DNA of 64,000 nucleotides, from contig NC_065531.1 in the NCBI RefSeq assembly GCF_020184175.1, positions 42,677,213 to 42,741,212 of the forward strand. The letters run 5' to 3'. Both the position numbers and the translations under genes were made by a program. Each line of letters starts with the position of its first letter. Positions within the stretch are counted from its first letter, which is position 1. The notes below the pieces were generated by a model. It ran no database searches and was not told where the DNA came from. It was given only the letters and a program-made list of their open reading frames with translations. Below, piece after piece: positions 61,722-64,000 of this stretch. The stretch is from Aphis gossypii (lineage: Eukaryota; Arthropoda; Insecta; Hemiptera; Aphididae).

Positions 61722-62358
61722 TAGGGCTGGGATTTTATGCCCTAAAAAATCTCAATATGCCCTTAAAAATTGCAAAAATGACTTAAAAAACTCAAAAAAT
61801 GCAATATAAAAATGCATTTATATTTATTATGGCTTAATAAAAAAATTAAAAAATTTGTATAATTAGTTTTTTTTTATTCTACGTTGTTACTTGTTTTGTT
61901 TTGTTATATTTCTGTTTTCTAAATCAATCATTATAAAATAATAATTAAAAAAAAAATTGTTTAATATTTTAATTTGTTTTTGCTAGTACATAATAGCTAA
62001 TAGATATTTTACGGCAATAATTTAAGCGGAAAGTCCTTGCTATTATAAAATTGTTATCGACGATAATCGATTATCGTTCTATATAATTTATAAATCGTAC
62101 CGTCGCGCGTCGGCAGTTTGCCGAAAATATCTTGATAATCGCAACAATTTTCATTCATTTTAGGAACAAATTGTGAAAAATGCTCTAAAAACTAAGAAAA
62201 TGACTTAAAATCTTCAAAAAATGCAAAAAAAATGCAAAATAAAAATTATTTTAAATTAATCAGCATCACCCAAAATACATTTTATACTTACGGAGCAACG
62301 TTTTGAAACATTGAAACAGTAGAAAAAAAGATGCATTTGCATCAAAATCCCAGTTCTA
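61722..62358. mobile_element. Long copy of the 36102-type element, 637 bp
   Basis: Ends TAGGGCTGGGATTTTATGCC and TGCATCAAAATCCCAGTTCTA are inverted repeats. Both ends align with the element at 36102-36385 in opposite orientation. The interior is rich in AATGCA and ATGACTTAAAA strings and includes a GC-rich CGTCGCGCGTCGGCAG patch absent from the short copy. Flanks do not show a clear 8-bp duplication. No transposase frame. Confidence 0.7.
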
Positions 62359-63280
62359 ATTATAAATCTGTACTATATAATATCTATAGATATTTTAAAT
62401 GTATAGTCGATGAAACATTTTCTGTTTGGAACTTAATAATTTAATACAAAAATAACATTTTATAAACAGTTTTTTTTTTAATAGATATTTTGTACTCAAA
62501 TTTTAACAACTCAAATAGTAACAATAATTAAGGACTATAAAAAATGAATCGCGGAAAAAAATGCCCACACTAGGAAAAAAAGTCCCGACGTAGGTAAAAG
62601 CCAAAAGGTCACCCTTTAATAATATAGACTTGGTTTTAGGTGTTACCTTTTATTTGTGTAACGATTGGCAATCGAACATACTGATAATCGTTTCGATTTA
62701 AATGATATAAATTATAATTGAATTTTTTATTTTTATCGCAAAAATAAGATTTTCATTCCCTTGATATACATGATCATTATTTACAGAAATAAAAGTTGGA
62801 TGAGTTATACCTACCTATATAATGTATTAATGTTATAAACTAGTTTTAAAAAACATTTAAACATGGACACGTCTTCATAGAGCTATTTTTTTAACACTTC
62901 CGACGAATAAAACTAGAACATTATTTGTGGAAGAAAAAAATCACCAAATACGCAATCTAAAGGTATTTTTTGTTCGAATTAATTAATTCCATTTTTAAAT
63001 GTAAAAAAAAAAATTAAATTCGAAAACAAACGTAGGTATAAACGCCTACTTTTTTGATGTAATACAACTCACTGACAATTTACAAGTGACAACAACCCAT
63101 TACCTATATTATGAATGTATCGGATGTTCGGAATTGGGGAATTTTCCAGTTAACCAAAATACAGGATCAAAAGATACAAGTAGGTACTCGTACTAGGTAC
63201 CTATATAATGATAGTTATTATGGTAGATAATAAATATAAATGAACAACAACTGAACAAGCATTTTGTTCATTGCTTACAA
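62359..63280. other. Gene-free AT-rich DNA
   Basis: No gene recognised. Confidence 0.5.
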
Positions 63281-63787
63281 GGTTACCAGATTATATTTTT
63301 TTGAACCTTGAACATTTTGGATGGATAAAAATTGTATATAAATCGCATATAAAATATTCAATACCTATTTTGAAAATGTATATCCATTTATTTTCTATTT
63401 CTTAACAATGCCACTCGTCATTTTATTGAAGAAAAAAATTTTGAATTGTTCTTCATCAAAATTAACATTATTTTACATTTCAGTTTTTATAAAGAGTACT
63501 GATTTTTTGACATTTTCAAATTTACTATTGTCTTTGGGGCTAATGTTATCCATTAGACCATACTAAGTCTAAAAATAAAATACTTATGAATTATGATTAT
63601 CGCGCGTATAATCTTGGATTTTTTAATGTGTAGGAAGATAATGTTTTCTCATAATTGAACATCGGTATTTTATCGAGTTGAGTTTGGAAACTGGGTCAAA
63701 TTGCTGTCCCGAATCACTTTTTCGGGATACCAGGACACTTGGTTAAAAATCGGTAGTGTCCCAGCAAAACCGGGACGTATGGCAACC
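63281..63787. mobile_element. Possible terminal-inverted-repeat relic
   Basis: GGTTACCAGA at 63281 and TATGGCAACC at 63778-63787 are 8/10 inverted repeats. The right part contains CTGTCCCGAATCACTTTTTC and GGGACGTATGGCAACC, strings of a widespread class of short transposon-derived repeats ending in GGCAACC. Target duplication is not evident, so limits are uncertain. Confidence 0.35.
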
Positions 63788-64000
63788 CCAATAATTATTG
63801 TCAGTTATCACACTAAAATACAGTACCTATGATTAATTTACCGGACGGCGGGCGACCTTATTTTATCAAATTTTTTTTTTTTTTAAGGGGTATTTTAACG
63901 AGTTAAGAACGTTGGTGCTAAAATAAATTGGCGGAAATAATTAGTTTTTAAGTTTTGACGATTTACAATTATTATACTAGTATAAGGTCTATAAAAAAAC
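63788..64000. other. Window end, no gene recognised
   Basis: Short AT-rich remainder with one CGGACGGCGGGCG patch near 63842. Confidence 0.4.

Noticed and set aside
1..64000. tRNA genes, rRNA, known microRNAs and CRISPR arrays
   Set aside because: Scanned by eye for T-loop (GGTTCGAAT), common insect microRNA seeds and regularly spaced repeats; none seen. A tRNAscan-SE or Rfam run would be decisive.

Overview
The window is a stretch of animal nuclear genome, very AT-rich, with short spliced exons, GT-AG introns and many small DNA-transposon relics. The protein sequences are insect-like. The base composition and the frequent 'taggtacctacctata'-type strings suggest a hemipteran, most likely an aphid; that assignment is an inference from composition, not a database result. 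No bacterial operons, CRISPR arrays, tRNA genes or rRNA genes were seen.

Layout. Positions 1-29552 hold no gene I can support. This stretch contains AT microsatellites, palindromes, GC-richer islands (about 11.3-11.55 kb and 19.78-21.72 kb) that could be promoters or 5' exons of an unseen gene, and one decayed protein-like relic (26.9-27.3 kb). Five confident genes follow: (1) RpS10, minus strand, 30363-31778, with a non-coding 5' leader exon near 32.0 kb; (2) a PARN-family 3'-5' exonuclease best called PNLDC1 (piRNA Trimmer), plus strand, 12 coding exons, 32600-38563, with all DEDDh residues and a C-terminal membrane anchor; (3) a selenoprotein S (SELENOS/VIMP) homologue, minus strand, 5 exons, 39840-40993, with cysteine in place of selenocysteine; (4) a GRK2/3-type G-protein-coupled receptor kinase (Drosophila Gprk1 type), plus strand, 16 coding exons, 46500-56290, behind a GC-rich CpG-dense promoter/leader; (5) Skp1, minus strand, single coding exon, 60433-60921.

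Arrangement. RpS10 and PNLDC1 are divergent and share about 0.55 kb of upstream DNA. PNLDC1 and SELENOS are convergent, as are GRK and Skp1. The genes belong to unrelated housekeeping or signalling pathways (translation, piRNA 3'-end trimming, ER quality control, GPCR desensitisation, SCF ubiquitin ligase) and do not form a functional cluster.

Mobile DNA. Several non-autonomous elements can be delimited to the base. Four hAT-type MITEs have perfect 8-bp target-site duplications (29553-29822, 42606-42773, 44351-44502, 50495-50657), and two more have 7/8 duplications (36102-36385, 52213-52304). There are also one pogo/Tigger-like element (39139-39378), a longer copy of the 36102 family (61722-62358) and further terminal-inverted-repeat relics. 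Three of these elements make up most of PNLDC1 intron 6. The most interesting biology is the intact PNLDC1 gene, which Drosophila lacks, and the SELENOS C-terminus in which the redox cysteine pair appears rearranged.
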